Part shown: positions 26,588 through 37,350 of the stretch, piece by piece | Layout: each line of letters opens with the position of its first letter | How positions within the stretch are numbered: position 1 is the first letter of the stretch | Source of the DNA: an uncultured Alphaproteobacteria bacterium | Lineage (GTDB): Bacteria > Pseudomonadota > Alphaproteobacteria > UBA11222 | Direction of reading: 5' to 3' | NCBI GenBank assembly: GCA_947258435.1 | Contig: CAMYID010000023.1 | Coordinates: 62,001 to 126,000, forward strand | DNA: 64,000 nucleotides | Notes under the pieces: model-generated | Told to the model about the DNA's origin: nothing | Seen by the model: the letters and a program-made list of their open reading frames with translations, nothing else | Database searches by the model: none | Program-made: the position numbers and the translations under genes

Positions 26588-28048
26588 ATGTTTGACACAC
26601 TGTCCGACCGGCTATCCGGTGTATTTGACAAGCTGCGAAAACAGGCATCCTTAAACGAAAAGGATGTCGATACCGCAATGCGTGAGGTCCGTCGCGCGTT
26701 GCTCGAGGCCGATGTCGCCCTGCCCGTGGCGCGTGACTTTATTGCCAAGGTCCGTGAAAAAGCGGTGGGGCAGGATGTGGTCAAATCGGTCACGCCGGGC
26801 CAGATGGTGGTCAAGATCGTCCACGATCATCTGGTCGAGATGCTGGGGGCGGAGTCGGTCGGCATCGATCTGGCAGCCGCACCACCGGTTCCCATTCTGA
26901 TGGTCGGGCTTCAGGGGTCGGGCAAAACGACCAGCACGGCCAAGCTTGCCGCACGCTTCCAAAAGCGAGAGCGCAAGAAAGTTCTGATGGCTTCGCTCGA
27001 TGTCCAGCGCCCCGCAGCACAGGAACAGCTGCGTGTTCTCGGCGAACAGACCGGTGTTGCCACCCTGCCGATCGTCGCGGGGCAGATGCCGGTGGATATT
27101 GCCAAACGGGCGATGGAAGCAGCAAAACTCGGCAGCTATGACATCGTGATGCTGGATACCGCAGGCCGCACCCATGTCGATGAAGCGCTGATGAGTGAAG
27201 TGGCTGTGATCCGCGAGGCAAGCAAACCACATGAGACATTGCTGGTGGCCGACAGCCTGACCGGACAGGACGCGGTCAATGTTGCGCAGCGCTTCAATGA
27301 ACGTGTGCCGCTTACCGGCATTGTGCTGACGCGGATCGACGGCGACGGGCGCGGCGGTGCGGCGCTGTCGATGCGCGCTGTCACTGGCTGCCCTATCAAG
27401 GCAATCGGTGTTGGCGAGAAGATCGAGGATCTGGAGGATTTTCATCCTGAACGCATTGCCGGCCGGATCCTGGGCATGGGCGATGTCGTCAGCCTGGTCG
27501 AGAAAGCCAGTGAACATGTCGAGCTGGAAAAAGCCGAAAAGCTCGTCAAGAAAATGGAAAAGGGGACCTTCGATCTGGAGGACCTCGCCGATCAGTTGGC
27601 GCAGATGCGTAAAATGGGCGGTGTGCAGGGATTGCTGGGGATGCTTCCCGGGGTCGGCAAGATGAAGAATCAGATGGCGGCGGCCGGGCTCGACGACAAG
27701 CTGATCAAGCGCCAGGAAGCCATCGTCTCGTCCATGACCCCTGAAGAGCGGCGCAAGCCCAAGTTGCTGAACGGATCGCGCAAGCGGCGTGTGGCCGCGG
27801 GTTCGGGCACAACCGTCCCGGAAGTAAACAGATTGCTGAAAATGCATCGGCAAATGTCGGACATGATGAAAAAGGCCGGGAAAAAAGGCGGTAAAGGCAT
27901 GCTGGGCGGCATGCCCGGCCTGCCGGGCGGCGCGGCACTGCCTCCCGGCATGCAACTACCGCCGGGAATGAATTTGCCCTCGGGCGTTAATGCGCCTGGC
28001 GGACTACCGCCCTTGCCGCCCGGCTTCCTGCCCGGTGGCAAAAAATAG
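26588..28048 (+). CDS. ffh: signal recognition particle protein Ffh
   Basis: A 486-residue SRP54 GTPase. The N domain starts MFDTLSDRLSGVFDKLRKQA. The G domain has P-loop GLQGSGKTTSTAKLA, DVQRPAAQEQL, DTAGRTHVDE and TRIDGDGRGGAAL. The methionine-rich M domain binds 4.5S RNA and signal peptides (PEERRKPKLLNGSRKRRVA to MHRQMSDMMKKAGKK). It delivers nascent membrane proteins to FtsY. The C-terminus ends in a Gly/Pro-rich tail of about 45 residues with repeated LPPGM-like units, longer than in E. coli. It heads the ffh-rpsP-rimM-trmD-rplS block. Confidence 0.97.
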   Translation: MFDTLSDRLSGVFDKLRKQASLNEKDVDTAMREVRRALLEADVALPVARDFIAKVREKAVGQDVVKSVTPGQMVVKIVHDHLVEMLGAESVGIDLAAAPPVPILMVGLQGSGKTTSTAKLAARFQKRERKKVLMASLDVQRPAAQEQLRVLGEQTGVATLPIVAGQMPVDIAKRAMEAAKLGSYDIVMLDTAGRTHVDEALMSEVAVIREASKPHETLLVADSLTGQDAVNVAQRFNERVPLTGIVLTRIDGDGRGGAALSMRAVTGCPIKAIGVGEKIEDLEDFHPERIAGRILGMGDVVSLVEKASEHVELEKAEKLVKKMEKGTFDLEDLADQLAQMRKMGGVQGLLGMLPGVGKMKNQMAAAGLDDKLIKRQEAIVSSMTPEERRKPKLLNGSRKRRVAAGSGTTVPEVNRLLKMHRQMSDMMKKAGKKGGKGMLGGMPGLPGGAALPPGMQLPPGMNLPSGVNAPGGLPPLPPGFLPGGKK

Positions 28049-28129
28049 GAATGGCAAGCAAAACAGGTCGCGCGTAAGGCGCGCCCATCACCTTAACGAC
28101 TGAAAAACAACAGATAAGAGTAAGCAACT

Positions 28130-28564
28130 ATGGCACTGAAAATCAGACTTGCACGGCACGGCACCAAAAAGCGCCCCTTCTATCGCATTGTGGTGGCCGA
28201 TTCCCGTGCCCCGCGCGATGGCCGCTTCATCGAAAAGCTGGGCTATTTCAATCCGCTTCTGCCGAAGGACCATGCAGACCGGCTGAACTTTGACGCAGAC
28301 CGTATCCGTCATTGGCTGAGCTCAGGTGCACAACCGACCGATCGTGTGGCCCGGATGCTGGGCGCCGCTGAAATCATCCCGATGCCGGCGCAGGGGAACA
28401 ATCCGCAGAAGGCCAAGCCGAAAGCGAAAGCGCAGGAGCGTGCGGCGGCGAAAGCTGAAGCAGCTGCGGCAGCGGCCGAAGCCGAAGCGACAGACGACGC
28501 AGCCGCTGATGAAACCGCAGCCGATGCGCCGGCTGCCGAGGAAGAAGCTCCCGCCGCGGAGTAA
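28130..28564 (+). CDS. rpsP: 30S ribosomal protein S16
   Basis: A 144-residue S16. The conserved core is in the first 80 residues ([57 protein letters not shown]). A long tail first rich in Lys/Ala, then in Ala/Glu/Asp, adds about 60 residues; such acidic tails occur in alphaproteobacterial S16 but have no known role. It binds the 5' domain of 16S rRNA. It lies 81 bp after ffh and is followed by rimM. Confidence 0.96.
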   Translation: MALKIRLARHGTKKRPFYRIVVADSRAPRDGRFIEKLGYFNPLLPKDHADRLNFDADRIRHWLSSGAQPTDRVARMLGAAEIIPMPAQGNNPQKAKPKAKAQERAAAKAEAAAAAAEAEATDDAAADETAADAPAAEEEAPAAE

Positions 28565-28591
28565 TGTGCGGCGCGAAAGGCCTGAACGCTC

Positions 28592-29242
28592 TTGGCACCC
28601 CGTCGATCCGATGAACGGCTTTGTGTCGGCATTATTTCCGGCGCGTTTGGCGTGGATGGCCGGGTAAGGATAAAGAGCTTTACAGAAGTTCCGGAAGATA
28701 TCGGCAGCTTTGGTGTGCTGGAGAGCGAGGATTGCCGTGCAAAATTCACGCTGACAGCATGCCGCCCCGGCAAGGACGGCGTCACGGCCTGTGTGTCGGG
28801 TATTACCAGCAGGGAGCAGGCAAGCGCCCTGCGCGGCACGAAGCTCTATATATACCGCGAAGCACTGCCTGAACTGGCACCGCGCAACGGCAGAGCCGAG
28901 GAAGACCAACCGGAAGAAGGAGAACGGGAATATTACCATGCGGATCTGATCGGGCTGAGCGTACGCTGGCTGGATGAACCGCGCACAAACGGTCATGTCG
29001 GCGCGGTGTTCAATTTCGGTGCCGGGGATTTGCTGGAAATTGTCTGGCCCGTGGCACAGAACAGCGATGAAACACATAGCATCTTGTTGCCGTTTGATCG
29101 CGAATCCGTGCCCGACATCGTGCTTGATGAAGGGTATATCACCGCATTGCCGCCTGCCGGATTAATGCCGGACCCAATCGCGAAAAAGCGCCGCAGCAAG
29201 CCGCGAAAACGGAAAAGAGATGACACGCAATCAGGAAAATAG
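28592..29242 (+). CDS. rimM: 16S rRNA processing protein RimM
   Basis: A 216-residue RimM. The N-terminal barrel begins [20 protein letters not shown], and the C-terminal PRC-like barrel contains [12 protein letters not shown] and [20 protein letters not shown]. It binds S19 and helps mature the 30S head. There is no in-frame ATG before the conserved core; TTG at 28592 with AAAGG upstream is the likely start. A Lys/Arg-rich tail ([15 protein letters not shown]) is unusual in strength. The gene overlaps trmD by 23 bp. Confidence 0.93.
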   Translation: MAPRRSDERLCVGIISGAFGVDGRVRIKSFTEVPEDIGSFGVLESEDCRAKFTLTACRPGKDGVTACVSGITSREQASALRGTKLYIYREALPELAPRNGRAEEDQPEEGEREYYHADLIGLSVRWLDEPRTNGHVGAVFNFGAGDLLEIVWPVAQNSDETHSILLPFDRESVPDIVLDEGYITALPPAGLMPDPIAKKRRSKPRKRKRDDTQSGK

Positions 29243-29999
29243 CTGGCGCGCCACGGTGCTGACGCTTTTTCCGGATATGTTTCCGGGGCCGTTAGGCTAC
29301 AGTTTGGCGGGAAAAGCACTAAATGATGGCATTTGGGCGCTGGAAACAGTAGACATCCGGGGATTCGCAAGCGATAAACACCGCTCTGTCGACGACACAC
29401 CGGCAGGCGGCGGCCCCGGCATGATCATGCGCGCCGATGTTCTGGGTGCGGCGATCGACAGTGTCCGCTATGCGCCGCAGTCGGCGGGACCGGCTGACAG
29501 GCCGGTGATTTACCTGTCGCCGCGCGGTCGTCCCTTACGGCAGGCGCGTGTTCGGGAATTGACGAACGGCCCCGGCGCGATCCTGATTTGCGGGCGTTTT
29601 GAAGGCGTTGATCAGCGCGTTCTTGATGCCCGCGCCATAGAGGAAGTCAGTCTGGGCGACTATATCCTGTCGGGCGGTGAACCTGCGGCGATCGCCCTTC
29701 TGGACGCAGCAGTCAGGCTGTTACCGGGCGTTGTTGGCGACCCGGCGGTGCTGAGCGAGGAAAGTTTTGAAAAGGGGTTGTTAGAATATCCCCATTATAC
29801 CCGACCCGCAGAATGGGAAGGGCTTGGAATTCCGCCGGTCCTGCTGTCCGGCCACCATGGCGCTATCAGGCAATGGCGGCAGCAGCAGGCGGAGAAATTG
29901 ACACAGCAACGCCGACCGGATTTGTGGCGGCGATACGAAGAAATACAACGGAATGCATCAGCGGTTCCGGAATGCGATGATGAGGAGATCGAGCGATGA
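29220..29999 (+). CDS. trmD: tRNA (guanine-37-N1)-methyltransferase TrmD
   Basis: A 259-residue SPOUT methyltransferase with the deep trefoil knot. Marks are [60 protein letters not shown] and [11 protein letters not shown]. It methylates N1 of G37 in tRNAs using S-adenosylmethionine, preventing frameshifts. It overlaps rimM upstream and rplS downstream (ATGA), so translation is coupled across the block. Confidence 0.97.
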   Translation: MTRNQENSWRATVLTLFPDMFPGPLGYSLAGKALNDGIWALETVDIRGFASDKHRSVDDTPAGGGPGMIMRADVLGAAIDSVRYAPQSAGPADRPVIYLSPRGRPLRQARVRELTNGPGAILICGRFEGVDQRVLDARAIEEVSLGDYILSGGEPAAIALLDAAVRLLPGVVGDPAVLSEESFEKGLLEYPHYTRPAEWEGLGIPPVLLSGHHGAIRQWRQQQAEKLTQQRRPDLWRRYEEIQRNASAVPECDDEEIER

Positions 30000-30376
30000 A
30001 TGTGATCGAACAGTTGGAAGCGGAACAGATCGCAGCCCAAACTGCTGACAAGGATATTCCGGCATTCGCACCGGGTGATACATTGCGTGTCATGGTACGT
30101 GTGGTGGAAGGCACCCGTGAGCGGTTGCAGCCTTTTGAAGGCGTCTGCATCGCACGTTCGGGCGGCGACAAGCTGAACGCCAATTTTACGGTCCGCAAGC
30201 TGTCCTATGGCGAAGGCGTCGAGCGCGTGTTTCCGCTATACAGCCCGCTTGTCGATTCAATTTCTGTCGTCCGCCGCGGGCGCGTCCGCCGTGCAAAGCT
30301 CTATTATCTGCGCGGCCGCACAGGTAAGGCTGCCCGGATTCAGGAAAAGCAGGATCATCGCGGCAAGGCCAACTGA
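29996..30376 (+). CDS. rplS: 50S ribosomal protein L19
   Basis: A 126-residue L19. Evidence is [20 protein letters not shown], the stretch [20 protein letters not shown], and [20 protein letters not shown], ending [18 protein letters not shown]. It lies at the 30S-50S interface. The ATG shares four bases with the trmD stop. leuC follows 95 bp later on the same strand, an order known from Rhodospirillales-type genomes. Confidence 0.97.
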   Translation: MNVIEQLEAEQIAAQTADKDIPAFAPGDTLRVMVRVVEGTRERLQPFEGVCIARSGGDKLNANFTVRKLSYGEGVERVFPLYSPLVDSISVVRRGRVRRAKLYYLRGRTGKAARIQEKQDHRGKAN

Positions 30377-30471
30377 TCCGCCTTCGTTTCCGAGAACGCA
30401 GCCTAAAGACAATAATCATGGCTCCAGCAGCCCCGTTGCGGCTGCAGGGCCGCAAAGCTGGAGGACGGGCG

Positions 30472-31881
30472 ATGGCGCCCCCGCGCACCTTATACGACAA
30501 GATCTGGGACTCACATCTGGTTGACGCGCAGGAAGATGGCAGCTGCCTGCTGTATATCGACCGGCATCTTGTCCATGAGGTGACAAGCCCACAGGCCTTT
30601 GAAGGGCTGCGGATGACCGGTCGCAAGGTCCGTCAGCCCGAGGCGACCCTTGCGGTCGCCGATCATAATGTGCCGACAGCAGATCGCGACAAGGGAATCG
30701 TTGATCCTGAATCCCGCCTGCAGGTTGAAACGCTGGAGAAAAACTGCGCGGAATTCGGCGTTGAATATCTTGCAATCGACGATATCCGTCAGGGCATCGT
30801 GCATATTGTTGGCCCTGAACAAGGTTTGACCCAACCGGGCATGACGATTGTCTGTGGCGACAGTCATACGGCCACTCACGGGGCGTTTGGCGCACTGGCA
30901 TTCGGCATCGGCACCTCCGAAGTCGAACATGTGCTGGCAACCCAGACACTGATCCAGGCACGAGCCAAGAACATGCGCATCAGTGTCGATGGCACGCTGT
31001 CTTCGGGCTGCACAGCCAAAGATATCGTGCTTGCAATCATCGGCCGGATTGGTACCGCCGGCGGCACCGGGCATGTCGTTGAATTTGCGGGCGATGCTAT
31101 CCGGGCGCTTTCGATGGAAGGCCGCATGACGGTCTGCAATATGACGATTGAAGGCGGCGCCCGCGCCGGGCTTGTCGCCCCTGACGAGACGACGTTCGAC
31201 TATGTGAAAGGCCGCGCGCGCGCACCGAAGGCAGGGCAATGGGAAATGGCGCTGAATTACTGGCGCACCCTGAAAAGCGACGATGATGCGGTTTTTGACA
31301 AGGAAATAAGAATCGATGCCGCCGCAATCGTTCCGCAGGTCACCTGGGGCACAAGCCCTGAGGATGTGCTGCCGATTACCGGCAACGTTCCCGACCCGCA
31401 GCGCGAAAGCGATCCCGCAAAACGGCAGGCAATCGCCCGCGCGCTCGACTATATGGGACTGACGCCGGGTACACCGCTCAAGCAGGTGCCAATCAATCGC
31501 GTCTTCATCGGTTCATGCACAAATGGCCGGATTGAGGATCTGCGCGCCGCAGCCGCGGTGGCCACGCGCGGCAAGGTTGCCGATAACGTCCATGCGATGA
31601 TTGTACCGGGATCGGGGCTCGTGAAGCAGCAGGCTGAAGAAGAGGGCCTGGACAGGATTTTCATTGAAGCCGGTTTTGACTGGCGCGACCCGGGCTGTTC
31701 CATGTGTCTTGCCATGAATGCTGACAAGCTTGAGCCGGGTGAACGCTGCGCCTCCACATCGAACCGTAATTTTGAAGGACGTCAGGGGCGTGGCGGCCGA
31801 ACGCATCTGGTCAGCCCGGCCATGGCAGCGGCGGCGGCTCTGACCGGTACGCTGACCGACGTGCGCGACCTGGAAGATTAG
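30472..31881 (+). CDS. leuC: 3-isopropylmalate dehydratase large subunit
   Basis: A 469-residue aconitase-family subunit. The start at 30472 follows a strong GGAGGACGGG ribosome site and gives the usual N-terminus [16 protein letters not shown]; an ATG at 30418 lacks such a site. The [4Fe-4S] ligands are in [13 protein letters not shown] and [23 protein letters not shown] carries active-site residues. With LeuD it isomerises 2-isopropylmalate to 3-isopropylmalate in leucine biosynthesis. It is followed by leuD after 15 bp. Confidence 0.97.
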   Translation: MAPPRTLYDKIWDSHLVDAQEDGSCLLYIDRHLVHEVTSPQAFEGLRMTGRKVRQPEATLAVADHNVPTADRDKGIVDPESRLQVETLEKNCAEFGVEYLAIDDIRQGIVHIVGPEQGLTQPGMTIVCGDSHTATHGAFGALAFGIGTSEVEHVLATQTLIQARAKNMRISVDGTLSSGCTAKDIVLAIIGRIGTAGGTGHVVEFAGDAIRALSMEGRMTVCNMTIEGGARAGLVAPDETTFDYVKGRARAPKAGQWEMALNYWRTLKSDDDAVFDKEIRIDAAAIVPQVTWGTSPEDVLPITGNVPDPQRESDPAKRQAIARALDYMGLTPGTPLKQVPINRVFIGSCTNGRIEDLRAAAAVATRGKVADNVHAMIVPGSGLVKQQAEEEGLDRIFIEAGFDWRDPGCSMCLAMNADKLEPGERCASTSNRNFEGRQGRGGRTHLVSPAMAAAAALTGTLTDVRDLED

Positions 31882-31896
31882 GAAGGGCGGCAAATC

Positions 31897-32502
31897 ATGG
31901 AAAAATTTGTAAAACTGACGGGGATTGCAGCGCCACTTCCACTGATCAATATCGATACCGATATGATCATTCCCAAACAGTTCCTGAAGACCATCAAACG
32001 TTCGGGGCTGGGCAAGAATCTTTTTGATGAAATGCGCTACAAGGAAGACGGCTCGGAAGTGGCGGATTTCGTTTTGAACAAACCGGCCTACCGGCAGGCT
32101 CAGATTCTGATCACAGGCGAAAATTTCGGCTGCGGCTCCAGCCGCGAACATGCCCCCTGGGCGTTGCTTGATTTTGGTATTCGCTGCGTTATTGCCCCGA
32201 GTTTTGCGGATATTTTCTACAACAACTGCTTCAAGAACGGCATTTTACCGATCGTCTTGCCGCAGGATGATGTCGACAGGCTGCTGGATGACGCAGCACG
32301 TGGTGCGAATGCCACATTAACCGTGGACCTTGAAACGCAGCAGATTGAAGGCCCCGATGGCGGCTGTATCACATTTGACGTCGACAGCTTTCGCAAGCAG
32401 TGCCTTATTGAAGGACTTGATGACATCGGCCTGACGCTGCAGAAAGCGGCAAAAATAGCCGAATTTGAAGAAAAGCGCCAAATCAGCCAACCTTGGCTAT
32501 AG
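31897..32502 (+). CDS. leuD: 3-isopropylmalate dehydratase small subunit
   Basis: A 201-residue swivelling domain. Evidence is [20 protein letters not shown], the anchor [17 protein letters not shown], and [13 protein letters not shown]. It pairs with LeuC to form the active dehydratase. A GGAAGGGCGG ribosome site precedes the ATG. An intergenic palindrome follows before leuB. Confidence 0.97.
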   Translation: MEKFVKLTGIAAPLPLINIDTDMIIPKQFLKTIKRSGLGKNLFDEMRYKEDGSEVADFVLNKPAYRQAQILITGENFGCGSSREHAPWALLDFGIRCVIAPSFADIFYNNCFKNGILPIVLPQDDVDRLLDDAARGANATLTVDLETQQIEGPDGGCITFDVDSFRKQCLIEGLDDIGLTLQKAAKIAEFEEKRQISQPWL

Positions 32503-32504
32503 CG

Positions 32505-32518
32505 CTATCAATTGATAG
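32505..32518. promoter_or_regulatory. Perfect 14-bp palindrome between leuD and leuB
   Basis: CTATCAATTGATAG is its own reverse complement and starts two bases after the leuD stop. The 89-bp gap between leuD and leuB is large for this otherwise tight cluster. It could be an operator controlling leuB separately, or chance. Confidence 0.35.
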
Positions 32519-32591
32519 GACAGAATTTGTTGGAAAGTCGTTTGCGGCTGTGAGGCTGCAGCACTGAATTCGTTTTTGGGAATGGGGATGT

Positions 32592-33704
32592 ATGTCTAGT
32601 AACAGAAGTTTATTGATGCTGCCCGGGGATGGGATCGGACCTGAAGCGATGCGCGAGGTACGCCGCGTCATCGATTGGCTGGACAGGCGGCGCTCGATCA
32701 GCTTTGACATTGACGAAGGGCTTGTTGGCGGGGCCTCTTATGATGCCCATGGCACGCCACTAACCGATCAGACGCTTGAAAAGGCTATGCAGTCGGACGC
32801 TGTACTTTTCGGCGCGGTCGGTGGCCCGCAATGGGATAATGTGGATTTTGAACTGCGCCCGGAAGCTGCGCTTCTGCGTCTGCGCAAGGAAATGGATCTG
32901 TTTGCCAATCTGCGCCCGGCCATCTGTTTCGAGGCATTGGCACAGGCCTCCTCGCTGAAGCCGGAGCTGGTCAGCGGGCTCGACATCCTAATTGTCCGCG
33001 AGCTGACGGGCGGCGTTTACTTTGGCGAACCACGCGGCATTGAGGAATTGCCGAACGGCGACCGCCGCGGGGTAAACACACAGGTCTATACAGGTGAGGA
33101 AATTCGCCGCGTTGCACGGGTGGCTTTCGATCTGGCGCGCAAGCGCAATAATCTTGTGCACTCATCGGAAAAAGCAAATGTAATGGAATCGGGCCTGCTA
33201 TGGCGCGAGGAAGTGACCAAAGTCCATGCGGATGAGTTTGCCGATGTCCAGTTGCAGCATATTTTAGCCGACAATTGCGGTATGCAACTTGTCAGGGAGC
33301 CCAAGCAGTTTGACGTCATCGTCACCGACAACCTGTTTGGCGATATGCTGTCAGATGTCGCGGCGATGCTGACTGGATCATTGGGCATGTTACCATCCGC
33401 CTCGCTTGGCACCCGTGACGCCCAGGGCCGCGCCAAGGCCATGTATGAGCCGGTTCACGGTTCGGCCCCCGATATCGCCGGCAAAGGCCTGGCAAATCCA
33501 ATTGCGACAGTTCTGAGCTTCGGGATGGCCTTGCGCTATTCATACGACTTGCCCGAAGAAGCCGATTTACTTGATAAAGCGATTGAGAATGTGCTCGCCG
33601 GCGGATTGCGCACCGCCGATATCATGCAGCAGGGCATGGCCAAGGTTTCCACCGAAGTCATGGGCGACGCCATCGTGCGCGAGCTTGAAAAGCTGACAGC
33701 ATAA
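32592..33704 (+). CDS. leuB: 3-isopropylmalate dehydrogenase
   Basis: A 370-residue beta-decarboxylating dehydrogenase. Marks are [60 protein letters not shown], and the NAD motif [16 protein letters not shown]. The 'ELTGG' segment is specific for isopropylmalate rather than isocitrate. It oxidises and decarboxylates 3-isopropylmalate to 4-methyl-2-oxopentanoate. Third gene of the leu cluster. Confidence 0.97.
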   Translation: MSSNRSLLMLPGDGIGPEAMREVRRVIDWLDRRRSISFDIDEGLVGGASYDAHGTPLTDQTLEKAMQSDAVLFGAVGGPQWDNVDFELRPEAALLRLRKEMDLFANLRPAICFEALAQASSLKPELVSGLDILIVRELTGGVYFGEPRGIEELPNGDRRGVNTQVYTGEEIRRVARVAFDLARKRNNLVHSSEKANVMESGLLWREEVTKVHADEFADVQLQHILADNCGMQLVREPKQFDVIVTDNLFGDMLSDVAAMLTGSLGMLPSASLGTRDAQGRAKAMYEPVHGSAPDIAGKGLANPIATVLSFGMALRYSYDLPEEADLLDKAIENVLAGGLRTADIMQQGMAKVSTEVMGDAIVRELEKLTA

Positions 33705-33757
33705 ATTGTTAATCCCGGGTTTCCTGTTATGCCCGGGCTACCGGGAGAGTGAAGGAC

Positions 33758-34783
33758 ATGGGTTACAGAGTTGCAGTTGTCGGAGCCACCGGCGCAGTCG
33801 GTCGGGAAATGCTGAATATTCTGGCTGAACGGCAGTTCCCGGCCAGCGATGTCATTGCCTTGGCATCGCAACGCAGTCTTGGTACCGAAGTCTCCTATGG
33901 CGAAAGGACTCTGAAAACAAAAGTCCTCGACAATTATGACTTCAGCGATACCGACATCGCCCTGTTTTCCGCAGGTGGCAGCATCTCCGAGAAATATGCT
34001 CCGAAGGTCGCGGCCGCGGGCTGTGTGGTTATTGATAACTCAAGCAAATTCCGTATGGACCCCGATGTCCCGCTCATCGTGCCCGAAGTCAATGGGGATG
34101 CATTGGCCGGCTATACGAAAAAGCGGATCATTGCCAATCCAAATTGCTCAACCGCCCAGCTTGTCGTCGCTCTGAAGCCGCTGCATGACCGTGCCAAAAT
34201 CAAGCGCGTCGTCGTATCGACCTATCAATCGGCATCGGGGGCAGGCAAGGCTGGCATGGATGAGCTGTTTCAGCAGACCCGCGCCGTATTCGTGTCCGAC
34301 CCGATTGAAAAGGACGTGTTCACGAAACAAATCGCCTTCAACGTTATCCCGCATATCGATGTCTTTCTGGATGACGGCTCCACCAAGGAAGAGTGGAAGA
34401 TGGTTGTTGAGGTCAAGAAAATCATCGACCCCGCAATCAAAGTGATGGCGACCTGCGTCCGTGTGCCGGTCTTTGTCGGGCATTCCGAAGCGGTGAGTGT
34501 CGAGTTCGAGAACCCCCTCGGGGCGGAAGAAGCACGCGATCTCTTGCGCGAATCGCCGGGCTGCATGGTGATCGATAAACGCGAGGATGGCGGCTATGTC
34601 ACCCCGGTTGAGTGTGTTGGTGAATATGCCACCTACATCTCGCGCATTCGCGACGACATCACGACCGAGAATGGCCTTTCCATGTGGGTCGTATCTGACA
34701 ATCTTCGCAAGGGTGCGGCACTCAATGCGGTACAGATTGCAGAGCAGCTCATCGCGCGGCATCTGACAGAGCCGCGCGGCTGA
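33758..34783 (+). CDS. asd: aspartate-semialdehyde dehydrogenase
   Basis: A 341-residue enzyme. The N-terminal NADP motif is VAVVGATGAVGREML, the active-site Cys is in NPNCSTAQLV, and YQSASGAGKAGMDEL and CVRVPVFVGHSEAVSVEF carry substrate residues. It reduces aspartyl phosphate to aspartate semialdehyde for lysine, threonine, methionine and diaminopimelate. ATG 33758 lies nine bases after GGGAGAG; a GTG at 33749 is in frame. Placed after leuB as in related alphaproteobacteria and followed by a GC-rich hairpin. Confidence 0.97.
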   Translation: MGYRVAVVGATGAVGREMLNILAERQFPASDVIALASQRSLGTEVSYGERTLKTKVLDNYDFSDTDIALFSAGGSISEKYAPKVAAAGCVVIDNSSKFRMDPDVPLIVPEVNGDALAGYTKKRIIANPNCSTAQLVVALKPLHDRAKIKRVVVSTYQSASGAGKAGMDELFQQTRAVFVSDPIEKDVFTKQIAFNVIPHIDVFLDDGSTKEEWKMVVEVKKIIDPAIKVMATCVRVPVFVGHSEAVSVEFENPLGAEEARDLLRESPGCMVIDKREDGGYVTPVECVGEYATYISRIRDDITTENGLSMWVVSDNLRKGAALNAVQIAEQLIARHLTEPRG

Positions 34784-34799
34784 CAGCGCCCTGCGCCAT

Positions 34800-34830
34800 T
34801 TACCGGCCCGGTCTTTTGCCGGGCCGGTAA
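34800..34830 (+). terminator. Hairpin after asd
   Basis: TTACCGGCCCGG and CCGGGCCGGTAA form a perfect 12-bp stem with a 7-nt loop, 16 bp after the asd stop. The U-tract afterwards is poor (GTTTACAG), so termination may be partial or need Rho. Confidence 0.65.
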
Positions 34831-34986
34831 GTTTACAGTCTGTTAACGCTGTAATTTTACTCTCTCCCTGCCCTTTTAGCTTTAATATCCAAGGGCCCCT
34901 GCACGAAACGAAAGTGTAGCTGGCTGCAAGTTCTGCGTTTAAGGACTTGCTTTAGTACTCTGCGTAACTCCTTCGGGGGGAGATCG

Positions 34987-37170
34987 ATGTCTGGCACACT
35001 TCTACCGACAAGCAGCGGACCAGGATTGGATATCTTCTGGGTCCTGGCCTGCACAATTCTGGTCATGGGAATGCAGGCCGGATTTGCCTGCCTTGAAAGC
35101 GGACTTGTCCGCGCAAAAAACTCCATCAATGTCGCGATAAAAAACGTGGCTGATTTCTGCCTGTCCAGCATCGTCTATTGGTGCTTCGGATTTGGCATTA
35201 TGTTCGGCGCTTCGGCGCTTGGCTGGATCGGCACCACGGATTTTCTGTTCGGACATGACACCCTGCGCGATTTCGCCAGTGCCCAGGCAAGCACCTTTTT
35301 TCTGTTCCAGCTCGCCTTTTGCGGCACAGCGGTGACAATTGTTTCAGGCGCTGTTGCCGAAAGGATGAAGTTCAGCGGTTATCTTGTGGTCGCGGGGCTG
35401 CTTTCAGGCATTGTCTATCCGGTTTTCGGGCATTGGGCATGGGGAGGCGCATTTTTTGACGATACACCGGGCTGGCTTGCACAGCTCGGGTTTGTCGATT
35501 TTGCCGGCTCCACGGTAGTTCATTCCACCGGCGGATGGATCGCGCTTGCGGCCATCCTGACGATCGGTCCGCGTATTGGCCGGTTTGGGCCCCATGGCAA
35601 GGTGATTGAAGGGGACGACATCCCCCTTGCGGCGCTGGGCATGTTCCTGTTGTGGCTGGGCTGGTTCGGTTTCAACGGCGGCAGTACCCTGCTTTTTGAT
35701 AACAGCGTCCCGCAGATACTGCTTAATACCCTACTCGCTTCATGCGCCGGCGGCATGGCGGCACTGGTCGTGAGTTGGCGTTCAGGCTATCGCGGCCCGA
35801 ATGTGATACGGACGATGTGCGGGGTCCTTGCAGGCCTGGTATCCATAACGGCGGGTTGCCACGCCGTCGGACCGGCATTTGCCCTCCTCATCGGCGCAAT
35901 CGGCGGTATTATTGCGACACTCGCCTCCAATCTGCTGGCCTGGGCGCAGATTGACGATGCGGTAGACGCTATTCCCGTCCACCTCGCTGCAGGCATCTGG
36001 GGAACATTAGCAGTCGCCATCTTTGGCGATCTGGAGATTCTGGGCACTGGGCTTTCGCGGCCACAACAACTGTTTGCACAGTTTGCGGGCATTGCGGCAA
36101 ATGGCTTCTATGCCTTTACCATCGGTTTTGCTGTCCTCAAAATCGCCAATTATTTTTGTGCCCTGCGCGTCAGCGCAAATGACGAAAAGCGCGGTCTGAA
36201 CGTGTCGGAACATGGCGCCAGCACCGCCCTTTTTGAAGTTCTGGAAGTCATGGAACATCAGCGCAACAGCGGTGATTTCAGCGCCAAGGTGCCAGTGGAA
36301 CCTTTTACCGAAGCCGGTGAGGTTGCCCGCCGCTATAATGGCGTCCGCAAGCGCTTTGTTTCCGAAGTCGCGGCACGCGAGAAGGTCGCGGCAAAACTTC
36401 GCCAGGCCAAGGAAGAAGCAGATATCGCAAATGCCGCGAAATCGCAGTTTCTTGCCAATATGAGCCATGAGCTGCGCACCCCGCTTAATGCCATTATCGG
36501 TTTTTCTGAAATTATGAACACCGAATTGATGGGGCCCGTCGGCACGCCGCAATATAAAGAATATGCACAGGATATTCACAATGCGGGCCAGCTTCTGCTT
36601 AGCCTGATTAACGATATTCTGGATCTTTCCAAAATCGATGCGAATAAGCGCGAACTCGACGAAACAAGTTTCAGTTTGGTCGAGGCTGTAGAATCGGTAA
36701 TGCCCATGATCCGGCGGCGTGCCGAAGAAAACGGCATTCAGCTATCCAACGATATTGCCGCGGATTTCCCCTATATCCGGGCAGATTTGCGCGCCATACG
36801 GCAGATTATTCTCAATTTGCTTTCCAATGCGGTCAAATTTACGCCCCCGGACGGCGCAGTATCGGTAACGGCGTTAATCGAGGCGGATGGCCGCATCGCA
36901 ATCCGAATTGAAGATACCGGTATCGGCATTCCACGTTCACAGATCGACCGGGCCTTGCAGCCATTTGAACAAATCGGCGATCTGAACAGCGCGGCGACAA
37001 CCAATAAGGCTCAGGGCACAGGACTTGGCCTGCCGCTCGTTGCTGCCCTGGTCCGGCTTCACAATGGTACCTTCCTGCTTGAAAGCGAGCCCGGCGTTGG
37101 CACACGTGCCATTATCCGCCTGCCCGCCGAACGGATCGCAATGCCCACGCAAAAGCTTGCAACAATGTGA
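34987..37170 (+). CDS. ammonium transporter fused to a histidine kinase (Amt-HK)
   Basis: A 727-residue fusion. Residues 1 to about 400 are an Amt channel. It keeps the Asp and His of [14 protein letters not shown], the second pore His in [14 protein letters not shown], the Phe gate region [10 protein letters not shown], and the Amt end [13 protein letters not shown] linker and coiled coil follow ([20 protein letters not shown]). Next is a HisKA domain with [20 protein letters not shown] (phospho-His at about 494), then an ATPase domain with N, G1 (EDTGIGI) and G2 (GTGLGLPL) boxes. Fusions of this kind are known as Amt-HK in Kuenenia, where ammonium occupancy is thought to control kinase output. 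No PII gene or response regulator is adjacent. GGGGGGAG precedes the ATG. Confidence 0.92.
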   Translation: MSGTLLPTSSGPGLDIFWVLACTILVMGMQAGFACLESGLVRAKNSINVAIKNVADFCLSSIVYWCFGFGIMFGASALGWIGTTDFLFGHDTLRDFASAQASTFFLFQLAFCGTAVTIVSGAVAERMKFSGYLVVAGLLSGIVYPVFGHWAWGGAFFDDTPGWLAQLGFVDFAGSTVVHSTGGWIALAAILTIGPRIGRFGPHGKVIEGDDIPLAALGMFLLWLGWFGFNGGSTLLFDNSVPQILLNTLLASCAGGMAALVVSWRSGYRGPNVIRTMCGVLAGLVSITAGCHAVGPAFALLIGAIGGIIATLASNLLAWAQIDDAVDAIPVHLAAGIWGTLAVAIFGDLEILGTGLSRPQQLFAQFAGIAANGFYAFTIGFAVLKIANYFCALRVSANDEKRGLNVSEHGASTALFEVLEVMEHQRNSGDFSAKVPVEPFTEAGEVARRYNGVRKRFVSEVAAREKVAAKLRQAKEEADIANAAKSQFLANMSHELRTPLNAIIGFSEIMNTELMGPVGTPQYKEYAQDIHNAGQLLLSLINDILDLSKIDANKRELDETSFSLVEAVESVMPMIRRRAEENGIQLSNDIAADFPYIRADLRAIRQIILNLLSNAVKFTPPDGAVSVTALIEADGRIAIRIEDTGIGIPRSQIDRALQPFEQIGDLNSAATTNKAQGTGLGLPLVAALVRLHNGTFLLESEPGVGTRAIIRLPAERIAMPTQKLATM

Positions 37171-37350
37171 GAGAATTACTGTATTACGGACCGCACACGG
37201 CCCCCTAGTGCGGAAGGCTGTTTATTTCCGCGCACTGCATGAAGTGCAAAAGTATAAATTATTGTCGCCACCGAAACTAATACTTGCCATCACTCGCAGA
37301 ATAAACTGAGATGATCGTCACGAGCGGCAAATATTATAAAAGGTGGAAAG

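Noticed and set aside
26651-27955. A 434-residue minus-strand open frame inside ffh
   Set aside because: ffh is certain; the antisense translation is His/Gln-rich without motifs and is explained by GC-biased third positions.
30418-30471. Upstream ATG of leuC as true start
   Set aside because: The ATG at 30472 has a strong ribosome binding site and gives the family N-terminus; the upstream one has neither.
34915-34940. A sigma-54-like TGGC...TGC sequence upstream of the Amt-HK gene
   Set aside because: GG and GC are separated by 11 bases rather than 10, so it does not fit the strict spacing.
34987-37170. The Amt-kinase fusion as a sequencing or assembly error joining two genes
   Set aside because: The frame is continuous with a plausible coiled-coil linker, there is no internal start with a ribosome site, and such fusions are known in other bacteria.
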